From Argentina anserina (lineage: Eukaryota > Streptophyta > Magnoliopsida > Rosales > Rosaceae): a stretch of DNA of 64,000 nucleotides. The notes beneath the pieces are model-generated. The model was given only the letters and a program-made list of their open reading frames with translations. It was not told the origin of the DNA and searched no databases. The position numbers and the translations under genes are program-made. How positions within the stretch are numbered: the stretch's first letter is position 1; the number at the start of each line of letters is the position of its first letter. The stretch covers positions 5,602,001 to 5,666,000 of the forward strand of contig NC_065878.1 in NCBI RefSeq assembly GCF_933775445.1, in the 5' to 3' direction. Shown here in pieces: positions 1-12,307 of the stretch.

Positions 1-779
1 CGGCTTTCTGATGCGATTTTCTTTTAATTTGAGAGTGTTTATAGTGTGGGCGTGTGTTTCTTTAAAACTGAGTATCTTTCTATCGTTTGAGTATCTTTTC
101 AATTCTCGTATCAATATCTTTCTGTACGGCTTTCTGATGCAATTTTCTTTAAATTTGAGAGTGTTTCCAGTGTGGGCGTGTGTTTCTTTCAAACTGAGTA
201 TCTTTCTATCGTTTGAGTATGTTTTCAATTCTCGTTTGAGTATTTTTCTGTACGGCTTTCTGGTGCGAGTTTCTTTTGAATTTGAGAGTGTTTTCAGTGT
301 CGATGTGTGTTTCTTTCAAACTGAGCATCTTTCTATCTTTTAAGTATCTTTTCAATTCTCGTTTGAGTATCTTTCTCTATGGATTTCTGGTGCGATTTTC
401 ATTGAATTTGAGAGTGTTTCCAATGTGGGAGTGTGTTTCTTTCAAACTGAGTATCTTTCTATCGCTTGAGTATCTTTTCAATTCTCGTTTGAGTATCTTT
501 CTGTACGGCTTTCTGGTGTGAGTTTCTTATGAATTTGAGAGTGTTTCCAGTGTGGGCGTGTGTTTCTTTCAAACAGAGTATCTTTCTATCGTTTGAGTAT
601 CTTTTCAATTCTCGTGTCACTATTTTTCTGTACGGCTTTCTGATGCGATTTTCTTTTAAATTGAGAGTGTTTACAGTGTGGGCGTGTGTTTCTTTCAAAC
701 TGTTTATCTTTCTATCGCTTGAGTATCTTTTCAATTCTCGTTTGAGTATCTTTCTGTACCGCTTTCTGGTGTGAGTTTC
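1..779 (+). repeat. HOR block, copy of ~4,345-5,123
   Basis: The order and private variants of the six units match 4,345-5,123 at an offset of 4,344 bp. The shared markers include AGTGTCGATGTG followed by CTGAGCATCTTTC and CTATCTTTTAAG. Similarity stops near 780, where GTATCAGTATC units begin. Confidence 0.8.
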
Positions 780-1335
780 TTATGAATTTGAGAGTGTTTC
801 CAGTGTGGGCGTGTGTTTCTTTCAAACTGAGTATCTTTTTATCATTTGAGTATCTTTTCAATTATCGTATCAGTATCTTTCTGAACGGCTTTCTGGTGAG
901 ATTTTCCTTAAATTTGAGAGTGTTTCCAGTGTGGGCGTGTGTTTCTTTCAAACTGAGTATCTGTCTATCGTTTGAGTATCTTTTCATTTCTCGTTTGAGT
1001 ATCTTTCTGTACGGCTTTCTGGTGCTAGTTTGTTTTGAATTTAAGAGTGTTTTCAGTGTCGGTATGTGTTTCTTTCAAACTGAGTATCTTTTTATCTTTT
1101 GAGTATCTTTTCAATTCTCGTTTTGAGTATCTTTCTGTACGACTTTCTGGTGCGATTTTCATTGAATTTGAGAGTGTTTCCAATGTGGGAGTGTGTTTCT
1201 TTCAAACTGAGTATCTTTCTATCGCTTGAGTATCTTTTCAATTCTCGTTTGAGTATCTTTCTGTACGGCTTTCTGGTGTGAGTTTCTTATGAATTTGAGA
1301 GTGTTTACAGTGTGGGAGTGTGTTTCTTTCAAACT

Positions 1336-1448
1336 GAGTATCTTTCTATCGCTTGAGTATCTTTTCAATTCTCGTATGAGTATCTTTCTATCGTTTCAGT
1401 ATCTTTTCAATTCTCGTATGAGTATCTTTCTGAACGACTATCTGATCC
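1336..1448 (+). repeat. Expanded monomer, +42 bp
   Basis: Five GAGTATC-type blocks occur in a row instead of three, beginning at 1,336, 1,355, 1,378, 1,397 (CAG instead of GAG) and 1,420, with spacings 19, 23, 19 and 23. The 19+23-bp pair has therefore been duplicated. The unit then continues into ACGACTATCTG, an ending typical of zones 2-4. Confidence 0.9.
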
Positions 1449-1500
1449 GAGTTTCTTCTGAATTTGAGAGTGTTTCCATGGTGGGCATGTGTTTCTTTCA
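1441..1500 (+). repeat. Zone 3-like CCATGG centre embedded in zone 1
   Basis: CCATGG at 1,476-1,481 sits in a unit with ACGACTATCTGATCC and TTCTTCTGAATTTG, unlike the AGTGTGG units around it. It directly follows the +42-bp expanded unit, so both oddities may come from one exchange event. Confidence 0.75.
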
Positions 1501-2087
1501 AACTGAGTATCTTTCTATCGTTTGAGTATCTTTTCAATTCTCGTGTCACTATCTTTTTGTACTGCTTTCTGATGCCATTTTCTTTTAATTTGAGAGTGTT
1601 TATAGTGTGGGCGTGTGTTTCTTTAAAACTGAGTATCTTTCTATCGTTTGAGTATCTTTTCAATTCTCGTGTCACTATCTTTATGTACGGCTTTCTGATG
1701 CGATTTTCTTTACATTTGAGAGTGTTTCTAGTGTGGGCGTGTGTTTCTTTCAAACTGAGTATCTTTCTATCGTTTGAGTATCTTTTCAATTCTCGTTTGA
1801 GTATCTTTCTGTACGGCTTTCTGGTGCGAGTTTCTTTTGAATTTGAGAGTGTTTTCAGTGTCGATGTGTGTTTCTTTCAAACTGAGCATCTTTCTATCTT
1901 TTAAGTATCTTTTCAATTCTCGTTTGAGTATCTTTCTCTATGGATTTCTATTGCGATTTTCATTGAATTTGAGAGTGTTTCCAATGTGGGAGTGTGTTTC
2001 TTTCAAACTGAGTATCTTTCTATCGCTTGAGTATCTTTTCAATTCTCGTTTGAGTATCTTTATGTACGGCTTTCTGGTGTGAGTTTC

Positions 2088-3605
2088 TTATGAATTTGAG
2101 AGTGTTTCCAGTGTGGGCGTGTGTTTCTTTCAAACAGAGTATCTTTCTATCGTTTGAGTATCTTTTTAATTCTCGTGTCACTATTTTTCTGTACGGCTTT
2201 CTGATGCGATTTTCTTTTAATTTGAGAGTGTTTACAGTGTGGGCGTGTGTTTCTTTCAAACTGTTTATCTTTCTATCGTTTGAGTATCTTTTCAATTCTC
2301 GTTTGAGTATCTTTCTGTACGGCTTTCAGGTGTGAGTTTCTTATGAATTTGAGAGTGTTTCCAGTGTGGGCGTGTGTTTCTTTCAAATTGAGTATCTTTA
2401 TATCGTTTGAGTATCTTTTAAATTCTCGTTTGAGTAACTTTCTGTACGGCTTTCTGGTGTGAGTTTCTTATGAATTTGAGAGTGTTTCCAGTGTGGGAGT
2501 GTTTTTCTTTCAAACTGAGTATCTTTCTATCGTTTGAGTATCTTTTCAATTCTCGTGTCACTATCTTTCTGTACGGCTTTCTGATGCGATTTTCTTTTAA
2601 GTTTAGAGTGTTTACAGTGTGGGCGTGTGTTTCTTTCAAACTGTTTATCTTTCTATCGTTTGAGTATCTTTTCAATTCTCGTTTGAGTATCTTTCTGTAC
2701 GGCTTTCAGGTGTGAGTTTCTTATGAATTTGAGAGTGTTTCTAGTGTGGGCGTGTGTTTCTTTCAAACTGAGTATCTTTCTATCGTTTGAGTATCTTTTC
2801 AATTCTCGTGTCACTATCTTTCTGTACGGCTTTCTGATGCGATTTTCTTTTAATTTGAGAGTGTTTATAGTGTGGGCGTGTGTTTCTTTAAAACTGAGTA
2901 TCTTTCTATCGTTTGAGTATCTTTTCAATTCTCGTATCAGTATCTTTCTGTACGGCTTTCTGATGCGATTTTCTTTGAATTTGAGAGTGTTTCCAGTGTG
3001 GGCGTGTGTTTCTTTCAAACTGAGTATCTTTCTATCGTTTGAGTATCTTTTCAATTCTCGTTTGAGTATCTTTCTGTACGGCTTTCTGGTGCGAGTTTCT
3101 TTTGAATTTGAGAGTGTTTTCAGTGTCGGAGTGTGTTTCTTTCAAACTGAGCATCTTTCTATCTTTTAAGTATCTTTTCAATTCTCGTTTGAGTATCTTT
3201 CTCTATGGATTTCTGGTGCGATTTTCATTGAATTTGAGAGTGTTTCCAATGTGGGAGTCTGTTTCTTTCAAACTGAGTATCTTTCTATCGCTTGAGTATC
3301 TTTTCAATTCTCGTTTGAGTATCTTTCTGTACGGCTTTCTGGTGTGAGTTTCTTATGAATTTGAGAGTGTTTCCAGTGTGGGCGTGTGTTTCTTTCAAAC
3401 AGAGTATCTTTCTATCGTTTGAGTATCTTTTCAATTCTCGTGTCACTATTTTTCTGTACGGCTTTCTGATGCGATTTTCTTTTAATTTGAGAGTGTTTAC
3501 AGTGTGGGCGTGTGTTTCTTTCAAACTGTTTATCTTTCTATCGTTTGAGTATCTTTTCAATTCTCGTTTGAGTATCTTTCTGTACGGCTTTCTGGTGTGA
3601 GTTTC
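2088..3605 (+). repeat. 1,518-bp HOR, copy 1 (12 monomers)
   Basis: Unit order repeats at an offset of 1,518 bp (12 x 126.5, or six 253-bp dimers). Shared private variants include CAAATTGAGTATC with CTTTATATCG at about 2,390/3,908 and TTTTAAGTTTAGAGTG at about 2,595/4,113. Confidence 0.8.
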
Positions 3606-5123
3606 TTATGAATTTGAGAGTGTTTCCAGTGTGGGCGTGTGTTTCTTTCAAACAGAGTATCTTTCTATCGTTTGAGTATCTTTTCAATTCTCGTGTCACT
3701 ATTTTTCTGTACGGCTTTCTGATGCGATTTTCTTTTTATTTGAGAGTGTTTACAGTGTGGGCGTGTGTTTCTTTCAAACTGTTTTTCTTTCTATCGTTTG
3801 AGTATCTTTTCAATTCTCGTTTGAGTATCTTTCTGTACGGCTTTCAGGTGTGAGTTTCTTATGAATTTGAGAGTGTTTCCAGTGTGGGCGTGTGTTTCTT
3901 TCAAATTGAGTATCTTTATATCGTTTGAGTATCTTTTCAATTCTCGTTTGAGTAACTTTCTGTACGGCTTTCTGGTGTGAGTTTCTTATGAATTTGAGAG
4001 TGTTTCCAGTGTGGGAGTGTTTTTCTTTCAAACTGAGTATCTTTCTATCGTTTGAGTATCTTTTCAATTCTCGTGTCACTATCTTTCTGTACGGCTTTCT
4101 GATGCGATTTTCTTTTAAGTTTAGAGTGTTTACAGTGTGGGCGTGTGTTTCTTTCAAACTGTTTATCTTTCTATCGTTTGAGTATCTTTTCAATTCTCGT
4201 TTGAGTATCTTTCTGTACGGCTTTCAGGTGTGAGTTTCTTATGAATTTGAGAGTGTTTCTAGTGTGGGCGTGTGTTTCTTTCAAACTGAGTATCTTTCTA
4301 TCGTTTGAGTATCTTTTCAATTCTCGTGTCACTATCTTTCTGTACGGCTTTCTGATGCGATTTTCTTTTAATTTGAGAGTGTTTATAGTGTGGGCGTGTG
4401 TTTCTTTAAAACTGAGTATCTTTCTATCGTTTGAGTATCTTTTCAATTCTCGTATCAGTATCTTTCTGTACGGCTTTCTGATGCAATTTTCTTTAAATTT
4501 GAGAGTGTTTCCAGTGTGGGCGTGTGTTTCTTTCAAACTGAGTATCTTTCTATCGTTTGAGTATGTTTTCAATTCTCGTTTGAGTATCTTTCTGTACGGC
4601 TTTCTGGTGCGAGTTTCTTTTGAATTTGAGAGTGTTTTCAGTGTCGATGTGTGTTTCTTTCAAACTGAGCATCTTTCTATCTTTTAAGTATCTTTTCAAT
4701 TCTCGTTTGAGTATCTTTCTCTATGGATTTCTGGTGCGATTTTCATTGAATTTGAGAGTGTTTCCAATGTGGGAGTCTGTTTCTTTCAAACTGAGTATCT
4801 TTCTATCGCTTGAGTATCTTTTCAATTCTCGTTTGAGTATCTTTCTGTACGGCTTTCTGGTGTGAGTTTCTTATGAATTTGAGAGTGTTTCCAGTGTGGG
4901 CGTGTGTTTCTTTCAAACAGAGTATCTTTCTATCGTTTGAGTATCTTTTCAATTCTCGTGTCACTATCTTTCTGTACGGCTTTCTGATGCGATTTTCTTT
5001 TAATTTGAGAGTGTTTACAGTGTGGGCGTGTGTTTCTTTCAAACTGTTTATCTTTCTATCGTTTGAGTATCTTTTCAATTCTCGTTTGAGTATCTTTCTG
5101 TACGGCTTTCTGGTGTGAGTTTC
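3606..5123 (+). repeat. 1,518-bp HOR, copy 2
   Basis: Tandem neighbour of copy 1. It differs mainly by GATGCAATTTTC near 4,480 and GAGTATGTTTTC near 4,559, variants that the copies at the window start and near 6.8 kb also carry. Confidence 0.8.
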
Positions 5124-5730
5124 TTATGAATTTGAGAGTGTTTCCAGTGTGGGCGTGTGTTTCTTTCAAACAGAGTATCTTTCTATCGTTTGAGTATCTT
5201 TTCAATTCTCGTGTCACTATTTTTCTGTACGGCTTTCTGATGCGATTTTCTTTTTATTTGAGAGTGTTTACAGTGTGGGCGTGTGTTTCTTTCAAACTGT
5301 TTTTCTTTCTATCGTTTGAGTATCTTTTCAATTCTCGTTTGAGTATCTTTCTGTACGGCTTTCAGGTGTGAGTTTCTTATGAATTTGAGAGTGTTTCCAG
5401 TGTGGGCGTGTGTTTCTTTCAAACTGTGTATCTTTATATCGTTTGAGTATCTTTTCAATTCTCGTTTGAGTAACTTTCTGTACGGCTTTCTGGTGTGAGT
5501 TTCTTATGAATTTGAGAGTGTTTCCAGTGTGGGAGTGTTTTTCTTTTAAACTGAGTATCTTTCTATCGTTTGAGTATCTTTTCAATTCTCGTGTCACTAT
5601 CTTTCTGTACGGCTTTCTGATGCGATTTTCTTTTAATTTGAGAGTGTTTACAGTGTGGGCGTGTGTTTCTTTCAAACTGTTTATCTTTCTATCGTTTGAG
5701 TATCTTTTCAATTCTCGTTTGAGTATCTTT
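5124..5730 (+). repeat. 1,518-bp HOR, partial copy 3
   Basis: The dimer with TTTTTATTTGAGAG and the CTTTATATCG unit follow in the same order as in copies 1 and 2. The match ends near 5,733, where CTGACGGC has lost the T of CTGTACGGC. Confidence 0.65.
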
Positions 5731-6508
5731 CTGACGGCTTTCAGGTGTGAGTTTCTTATGAATTTGAGAGTGTTTCCAGTGTGGGCGTGTGTTTCTTTTA
5801 AACTGAGTATCTTTATATCGTTTGAGTATCTTTTCAATTCTCGTTTGAGTAACTTTCTGTACGGCTTTCTGGTGTGAGTTTCTTATGAATTTGAGAGTGT
5901 TTCCAGTGTGGGAGTGTTTTTCTTTCAAACTGAGTATCTTTCTATCGTTTGAGTATCTTTTCAATTCTCGTGTCACTATTTTTCTGTACGGCTTTCAGGT
6001 GTGAGTTTCTTATGAATTTGAGAGTGTTTCCAGTGTGGGAGTGTTTTTCTTTCAAACTGAGTATCTTTCTATCGTTTGAGTATCTTTTCAATTCTCGTTT
6101 GAGTATCTTTCTGTACAGCTTTCAGTTGTGAGTTTCTTATGAATTTGAGAGTGTTTCCAGTGTGGGCGTGTGTTTCTTTCAAACTGAGTATCTTTCTATC
6201 GTTTGAGTATCTTTTCAATTCTCGTTTGAGTATCTTTCTGTACGGATTTCTGGTGTGAGTTTCTTATGAATTTGAGAGTGTTTCCAGTGTGGGAGTGTTT
6301 TTCTTTCAAACTGAGTATCTTTCTATCGTTTGAGTATCTTTTCAATTCTCGTGTCACTATCTTTCTGTACGGCTTTCTGATGCAATTTTCTTTTAATTTG
6401 AGAGTGTTTATAGTGTGGGCGTGTGTTTCTTTAAAACTGAGTATCTTTCTATCGCTTGAGTATCTTTTCAATTCTCGTTTGAGTATCTTTCTGTACGGCT
6501 TTCAGTTG

Positions 6509-7780
6509 TGAGTTTCTTATGAATTTGAGAGCGTTCCAGTGTGGGCGTGTGTTTCTTTCAAACTGAGTATCTTTCTATCGTTTGAGTATCTTTTCAATTC
6601 TCGTGTCACTATCTTTCTGTACGGCTTTCTGATGCGATTTTCTTTTAATTTGAGAGTGTTTATAGTGTGGGCGTGTGTTTCTTTAAAACTGAGTATCTTT
6701 CTATCGTTTGAGTATCTTTTCAATTCTCGTATCAGTATCTTTCTGTACGGCTTTCTGATGCAATTTTCTTTAAATTTGAGAGTGTTTCCAGTGTGGGCGT
6801 GTGTTTCTTTCAAACTGAGTATCTTTCTATCGTTTGAGTATGTTTTCAATTCTCGTTTGAGTATCTTTCTGTACGGCTTTCTGGTGCGAGTTTCTTTTGA
6901 ATTTGAGAGTGTTTTCAGTGGCGATGTGTGTTTCTTTCAAACTGAGCATCTTTCTATCTTTTAAGTATCTTTTCAATTCTCGTTTGAGTATCTTTCTCTA
7001 TGGATTTCTGGTGCGATTTTCATTGAATTTGAGAGTGTTTCCAATGTGGGAGTGTGTTTCTTTCAAACTGAGTATCTTTCTATCGCTTGAGTATCTTTTC
7101 AATTCTCGTTTGAGTATCTTTCTGTACGGCTTTCTGGTGTGAGTTTCTTATGAATTTGAGAGTGTTTCCAGTGTGGGCGTGTGTTTCTTTCAAACAGAGT
7201 ATCTTTCTATCGTTTGAGTATCTTTTCAATTCTCGTGTCACTATTTTTCTGTACGGCTTTCTGATGCGATTTTCTTTTAATTTGAGAGTGTTTACAGTGT
7301 GGGCGTGTGTTTCTTTCAAACTGTTTATCTTTCTATCGCTTGAGTATCTTTTCAATTCTCGTTTGAGTATCTTTCTGTACGGCTTTCTGGTGTGAGTTTC
7401 TTATGAATTTGAGAGTGTTTCCAGTGTGGGCGTGTGTTTCTTTCAAACTGAGTATCTTTCTATCGTTTGAGTATCTTTTCAATTCTCGTGTCACTATTTT
7501 TCTGTACGGCTTTCTGATGCGATTTTCTTTTAATTTGAGAGTGTTTACAGTGTGGGCGTGTGTTTCTTTCAAACTGTTTTTCTTTCTATCGTTTGAGTAT
7601 CTTTTCAATTCTCGTTTGAGTATCTTTCTGTACGGCTTTCAGGTGTGAGTTTCTTATGAATTTGAGAGTGTTTCCAGTGTGGGCGTGTGTTTCTTTCAAA
7701 CTGTGTATCTTTATATCGTTTGAGTATCTTTTCAATTCTCGTTTGAGTAACTTTCTGTACGGCTTTCTGGTGTGAGTTTC
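6509..7780 (+). repeat. HOR block, copy of ~4,232-5,503
   Basis: Offset 2,277 bp (18 x 126.5). It carries the same CTGAGCATCTTTC/CTATCTTTTAAG marker (about 6,942) and unit order. A private 1-bp loss appears at its start, GAGAGCGTTCC near 6,528. Confidence 0.75.
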
Positions 7781-8410
7781 TTATGAATTTGAGAGTGTTT
7801 CCAATGTGGGAGTGTTTTTCCTTCAAACTGAGTATCTTTCTATCGTTGGAGTATCTTTTCAATTCTCGTTTGAGTATCTTTCTGTACGGCTTTCTGATGC
7901 GATTTTCTTTTAATTTGAGAGTGTTTATAGTGTGGGCGTGTGTTTCTTTAAAACTGGGTATCTTTCTATCGTTTGAGTATCTTTTCAATTCTCGTGTCAC
8001 TATCTTTCTGTACGACTTTCTGATGTGATTTTCTTTAAATTTAAGAGTGTTTCCAGTGTGGGCGTGTGTTTCTTTCAAACTGAGTATCTTTCTATCGTTT
8101 GAGTATCTTTTCAATTCTCGTTTGAGTATCTTTCTGTACGGATTTCTGGTGTGAGTTTCTTATGAATTTGAGAGTGTTTCCAGTGTGGGAGTGTTTTTCT
8201 TTCAAACTGAGTATCTTTCTATCGTTTGAGTATCTTTTCAATTCTCGTGTCACTATCTTTCTGTACGGCTTTCTGATGCAATTTTCTTTTAATTTGAGAG
8301 TGTTTATAGTGTGGGCGTGTGTTTCTTTAAAACTGAGTATCTTTCTATCGCTTGAGTATCTTTTCAATTCTCGTTTGAGTATCTTTCTGTACGGCTTTCA
8401 GTTGTGAGTT

Positions 8411-9170
8411 TCTTATGAATTTGAGAGTGTTTCCAGTGTGGGCGTGTGTTTCTTTCAAACTGAGTATCTTTCTATCGGTTGAGTATCTTTTCAATTCTCG
8501 TTTGAGTATCTTTATGTACGGCTTTCTGGTGTGAGTTTCTTATGAATTTGAGAGTGTTTCCAGTGTGGGAGTGTTTTTCTTTCAAACTGAGTATCTTTCT
8601 ATCGTTTGAGTATCTTTTCAATTCTCGTTTGAGTATCTTTCTGTACGGCTTTCAGGTGTGAGTTTCTTATGAATTTGAGAGTGTTTCCAGTGTGGGCGTG
8701 GGTTTCTTTCAAACTGAGTATCTTTATATCGTTTGAGTATCTTTTCAATTCTCGTTTGAGTATCTTTCTGTACGGCTTTCAGGTGTGAGTTTCTTATGAA
8801 TTTGAGAGTGTTTCCAGTGTGGGAGTGTTTTTCCTTCAAACTGAGTATCTTTCTATCGTTGGAGTATCTTTTCAATTCTCGTTTGAGTATCTTTCTGTAC
8901 GGCTTTCTGATGCGATTTTCTTTTAATTTGAGAGTGTTTATAGTGTGGGCGTGTGTTTCTTTAAAACTGAGTATCTTTCTATCGCTTGAGTATCTTTTCA
9001 ATTCTCGTGTCACTATCTTTCTGTACGGCTTTCTGATGCGATTTTCTTTAAATTTGAGAGTGTTTCCAGTGTGGGCGTGTGTTTCTTTCAAACTGAGTAT
9101 CTTTCTATCGTTTAAGTATCTTTCGAATTCTCGTTTCAGTATCTTTCTGTACGGCTTTCTGGTGTGAGTT
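8411..9170 (+). repeat. 760-bp HOR, copy 1 (6 monomers)
   Basis: Tandem with the next 760 bp. Shared markers are CTTTATGTACGG (8,511/9,271), GGCGTGGGTTTC (8,696/9,456) and TTTTTCCTTCAAAC (8,829/9,589). Confidence 0.8.
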
Positions 9171-10392
9171 TCTTTTGAATTTGAGAGTGTTTCCAGTGTG
9201 GGCGTGTGTTTCTTTCAAACTGAGTATCTTTCTATCGTTTGAGTATCTTTTCAATTCTCGTTTGAGTATCTTTATGTACGGCTTTCTGGTGTGAGTTTCT
9301 TATGAATTTGAGAGTGTTTCCAGTGTGGGAGTGTTTTTCTTTCAAACTGAGTATCTTTCTATCGTTTGAGTATCTTTTCAATTCTCGTTTGAGTATCTTT
9401 CTGTACGGCTTTCAGGTGTGAGTTTCTTATGAATTTGAGAGTGTTTCCAGTGTGGGCGTGGGTTTCTTTCAAACTGAGTATCTTTATATCGTTTGAGTAT
9501 CTTTTCAATTCTCGTTTGAGTATCTTTCTGTACGGCTTTCAGGTGTGAGTTTCTTATGAATTTGAGAGTGTTTCCAGTGTGGGAGTGTTTTTCCTTCAAA
9601 CTGAGTATCTTTCTATCGTTGGAATATCTTTTCAATTCTCGTTTGAGTATCTTTCTGTACGGCTTTCTGATGCGATTTTCTTTTAATTTGAGAGTGTTTA
9701 TAGTGTGGGCGTGTGTTTCTTTAAAACTGGGTATCTTTCTATTGTTTGAGTATCTTTTCAATTCTCGTGTCACTATCTTTCTGTACGGCTTTCTGATGCG
9801 ATTTTCTTTAAATTTGAGAGTGTTTCCAGTGTGGGCGTGTGTTTCTTTCAAACTGAGTATCTTTCTATCGTTTAAGTATCTTTCGAATTCTCGTTTCAGT
9901 ATCTTTCTGTACGGCTTTCTGGTGTGAGTTTCTTTTGAATTTGAGAGTGTTTCCAGTGTGGGAGTGTCTTTCTTTCAAACTGAGTATCTTTCTATCGTTT
10001 GAGTATCTTTTCAATTCTCGTGTCACTATCTTTCTGTACGGCTTTCTGATGCGATTTTCTTTTAATTTGAGAGTGTTTATAGTGTGGGCGTGTGTTTCTT
10101 TAAAACTGAGTATCTTTCTATCGTTTGAGTATCTTTTCAATTCTCGTGTCACTATCTTTCTGTACGGCTTTCTGATGCGATTTTCTTTTAATTTGAGTGT
10201 GTTTACAGTGTGGGCGTGTGTTTCTTTCAAACTGAGTATCTTTCTATCGATTGAGTATCTTTTCAATTCTCGTGTCACTATCTTTCTGTACGGCTTTCTG
10301 ATGCGATTTTCTTTTAATTTGAGTGTGTTTACAGTGTAGGCGTGTGTTGCTTTCAAACTGAGTATCTTTCTATCGTTTGAGTATCTTTTCAA
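8796..10392 (+). repeat. 1,770-bp HOR, copy 1
   Basis: The whole series of units recurs at 10,566-12,162. The HOR contains nested 760-bp copies, so two levels of duplication are superimposed. Confidence 0.75.
9171..9930 (+). repeat. 760-bp HOR, copy 2
   Basis: Differs from copy 1 by GTTGGAATATC (about 9,619), AACTGGGTATC and CTATTGTTTGAG (about 9,730). The same set of differences recurs in the copy at 10,941-11,700. Confidence 0.8.
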
Positions 10393-10404
10393 TTATCGTA
10401 TGAG

Positions 10405-10530
10405 TATCTTTCTTAACGGCTTTCTGATGCGATTTTCTTTTAGTTTGAAAGTGTTTCCAGTGTGCGAGTGTGTTTCTTTCAAACTGAGTATCTTTCTATC
10501 GTTTAAGTATCTTTCGAATTCTCGTTTCAG
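10405..10530 (+). repeat. CTTAACGGC / GTGCGAGTG marker monomer
   Basis: A recognisable unit subtype with CTTAACGGC, TTTAGTTTGAAAGTG, AGTGTGCGAGTG and then CTTTCGAATTCTCG, which creates an EcoRI site GAATTC. CTTAACGGC starts at 10,412, 12,308, 14,205, 16,484, 17,621 and 20,655. The spacings 1,896, 1,897, 2,279, 1,137 and 3,034 are near-multiples of about 126.4, so it marks HOR register in zone 1. CTTAACGGC recurs near 62,614. Confidence 0.8.
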
Positions 10531-10565
10531 TATCTTTCTGTACGGCTTTCTGGTGTGAGTTTCTT

Positions 10566-12162
10566 TTGAATTTGAGAGTGTTTCCAGTGTGGGAGTGTTT
10601 TTCCTTCAAACTGAGTATCTTTCTATCGTTGGAGTATCTTTTCAATTCTCGTTTGAGTATCTTTCTGTACGGCTTTCTGATGCGATTTTCTTTTAATTTG
10701 AGAGTGTTTATAGTGTGGGCGTGTGTTTCTTTAAAACTGAGTATCTTTCTATCGCTTGAGTATCTTTTCAATTCTCGTGTCACTATCTTTCTGTACGGCT
10801 TTCTGATGCGATTTTCTTTAAATTTGAGAGTGTTTCCAGTGTGGGCGTGTGTTTCTTTCAAACTGAGTATCTTTCTATCGTTTAAGTATCTTTCGAATTC
10901 TCGTTTCAGTATCTTTCTGTACGGCTTTCTGGTGTGAGTTTCTTTTGAATTTGAGAGTGTTTCCAGTGTGGGCGTGTGTTTCTTTCAAACTGAGTATCTT
11001 TCTATCGTTTGAGTATCTTTTCAATTCTCGTTTGAGTATCTTTATGTACGGCTTTCTGGTGTGAGTTTCGTATGAATTTGAGAGTGTTTCCAGTGTGGGA
11101 GTGTTTTTCTTTCAAACTGAGTATCTTTCTATCGTTTGAGTATCTTTTCAATTCTCGTTTGAGTATCTTTCTGTACGGCTTTCAGGTGTGAGTTTCTTAT
11201 GAATTTGAGAGTGTTTCCAGTGTGGGCGTGGGTTTCTTTCAAACTGAGTATCTTTATATCGTTTGAGTATCTTTTCAATTCTCGTTTGAGTATCTTTCTG
11301 TACGGCTTTCAGGTGTGAGTTTCTTATGAATTTGAGAGTGTTTCCAGTGTGGGAGTGTTTTTCCTTCAAACTGAGTATCTTTCTATCGTTGGAATATCTT
11401 TTCAATTCTCGTTTGAGTATCTTTCTGTACGGCTTTCTGATGCGATTTTCTTTTAATTTGAGAGTGTTTATAGTGTGGGCGTGTGTTTCTTTAAAACTGG
11501 GTATCTTTCTATTGTTTGAGTATCTTTTCAATTCTCGTGTCACTATCTTTCTGTACGGCTTTCTGATGCGATTTTCTTTAAATTTGAGAGTGTTTCCAGT
11601 GTGGGCGTGTGTTTCTTTCAAACTGAGTATCTTTCTATCGTTTAAGTATCTTTCGAATTCTCGTTTCAGTATCTTTCTGTACGGCTTTCTGGTGTGAGTT
11701 TCTTTTGAATTTGAGAGTGTTTCCAGTGTGGGAGTGTGTTTCTTTCAAACTGAGTATCTTTCTATCGTTTGAGTATCTTTTCAATTCTCGTGTCACTATC
11801 TTTCTGTACGGCTTTCTGATGCGATTTTCTTTTAATTTGAGAGTGTTTATAGTGTGGGCGTGTGATTCTTTAAAACTGAGTATCTTTCTATCGTTTGAGT
11901 ATCTTTTCAATTCTCGTGTCACTATCTTTCTGTACGGCTTTCTGATGCGATTTTCTTTTAATTTGAGTGTGTTTACAGTGTGGGCGTGTGTTTCTTTCAA
12001 ACTGAGTATCTTTCTATCGATTGAGTATCTTTTCAATTCTCGTGTCACTATCTTTCTGTACGGCTTTCTGATGCGATTTTCTTTTAATTTGAGTGTGTTT
12101 ACAGTGTAGGCGTGTGTTGCTTTCAAACTGAGTATCTTTCTATCGTTTGAGTATCTTTTCAA
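10566..12162 (+). repeat. 1,770-bp HOR, copy 2
   Basis: Follows copy 1 after a short stretch with the CTTAACGGC marker unit. Near its end an extra 126-bp unit with ACAGTGTAGG is present (about 12,110-12,235), so copy 2 is followed by one more unit than copy 1. Confidence 0.75.
10941..11700 (+). repeat. 760-bp HOR, copy 3
   Basis: Matches copy 2 at an offset of 1,770 bp, including GTTGGAATATC and CTATTGTTTGAG. A private GTTTCGTATG lies near 11,067. Confidence 0.8.
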
Positions 12163-12307
12163 TTCTCGTGTCACTATCTTTCTGTACGGCTTTCTGATGC
12201 GATTTTCTTTTAATTTGAGTGTGTTTACAGTGTAGGCGTGTGTTTCTTTCAAACTGAGTATCTTTCTATCGTTTGAGTATCTTTTCAATTATCGTATGAG
12301 TATCTTT

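Noticed and set aside
2455..2475. Splice-site-like GGTGTGAGT and TTCTCGTTTCAG motifs
   Set aside because: They are part of the monomer and recur many times. Without transcripts they cannot be called functional.
2723..3169. 148-residue plus-strand open frame rich in F, L, S and I, resembling membrane segments
   Set aside because: The T-rich strand gives hydrophobic codons by composition alone. Near-identical frames recur over a hundred times, overlap minus-strand frames, and shift with each 127-bp unit.
7840..7870. CENP-B-box-like core near ATCGTTGGAGTATC
   Set aside because: Only the TCGTTGGA part resembles the box. The CGGG part is missing, and the change is restricted to a few zone 1 units.
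7605..8114. Possible C2H2 zinc-finger-like linker (HTGN) in the minus-strand translation
   Set aside because: There are no paired cysteines or finger spacing, and the period is 42 rather than 28 residues.
11635..12288. 217-residue open frame on the minus strand, basic, with KETHAHT-like segments repeated every 42 residues
   Set aside because: It exists because five 126-bp units (42 codons each) stand in a row. Elsewhere the unit is 127 bp and the frame breaks each time. Variation shows no codon pattern and indels ignore the reading frame.
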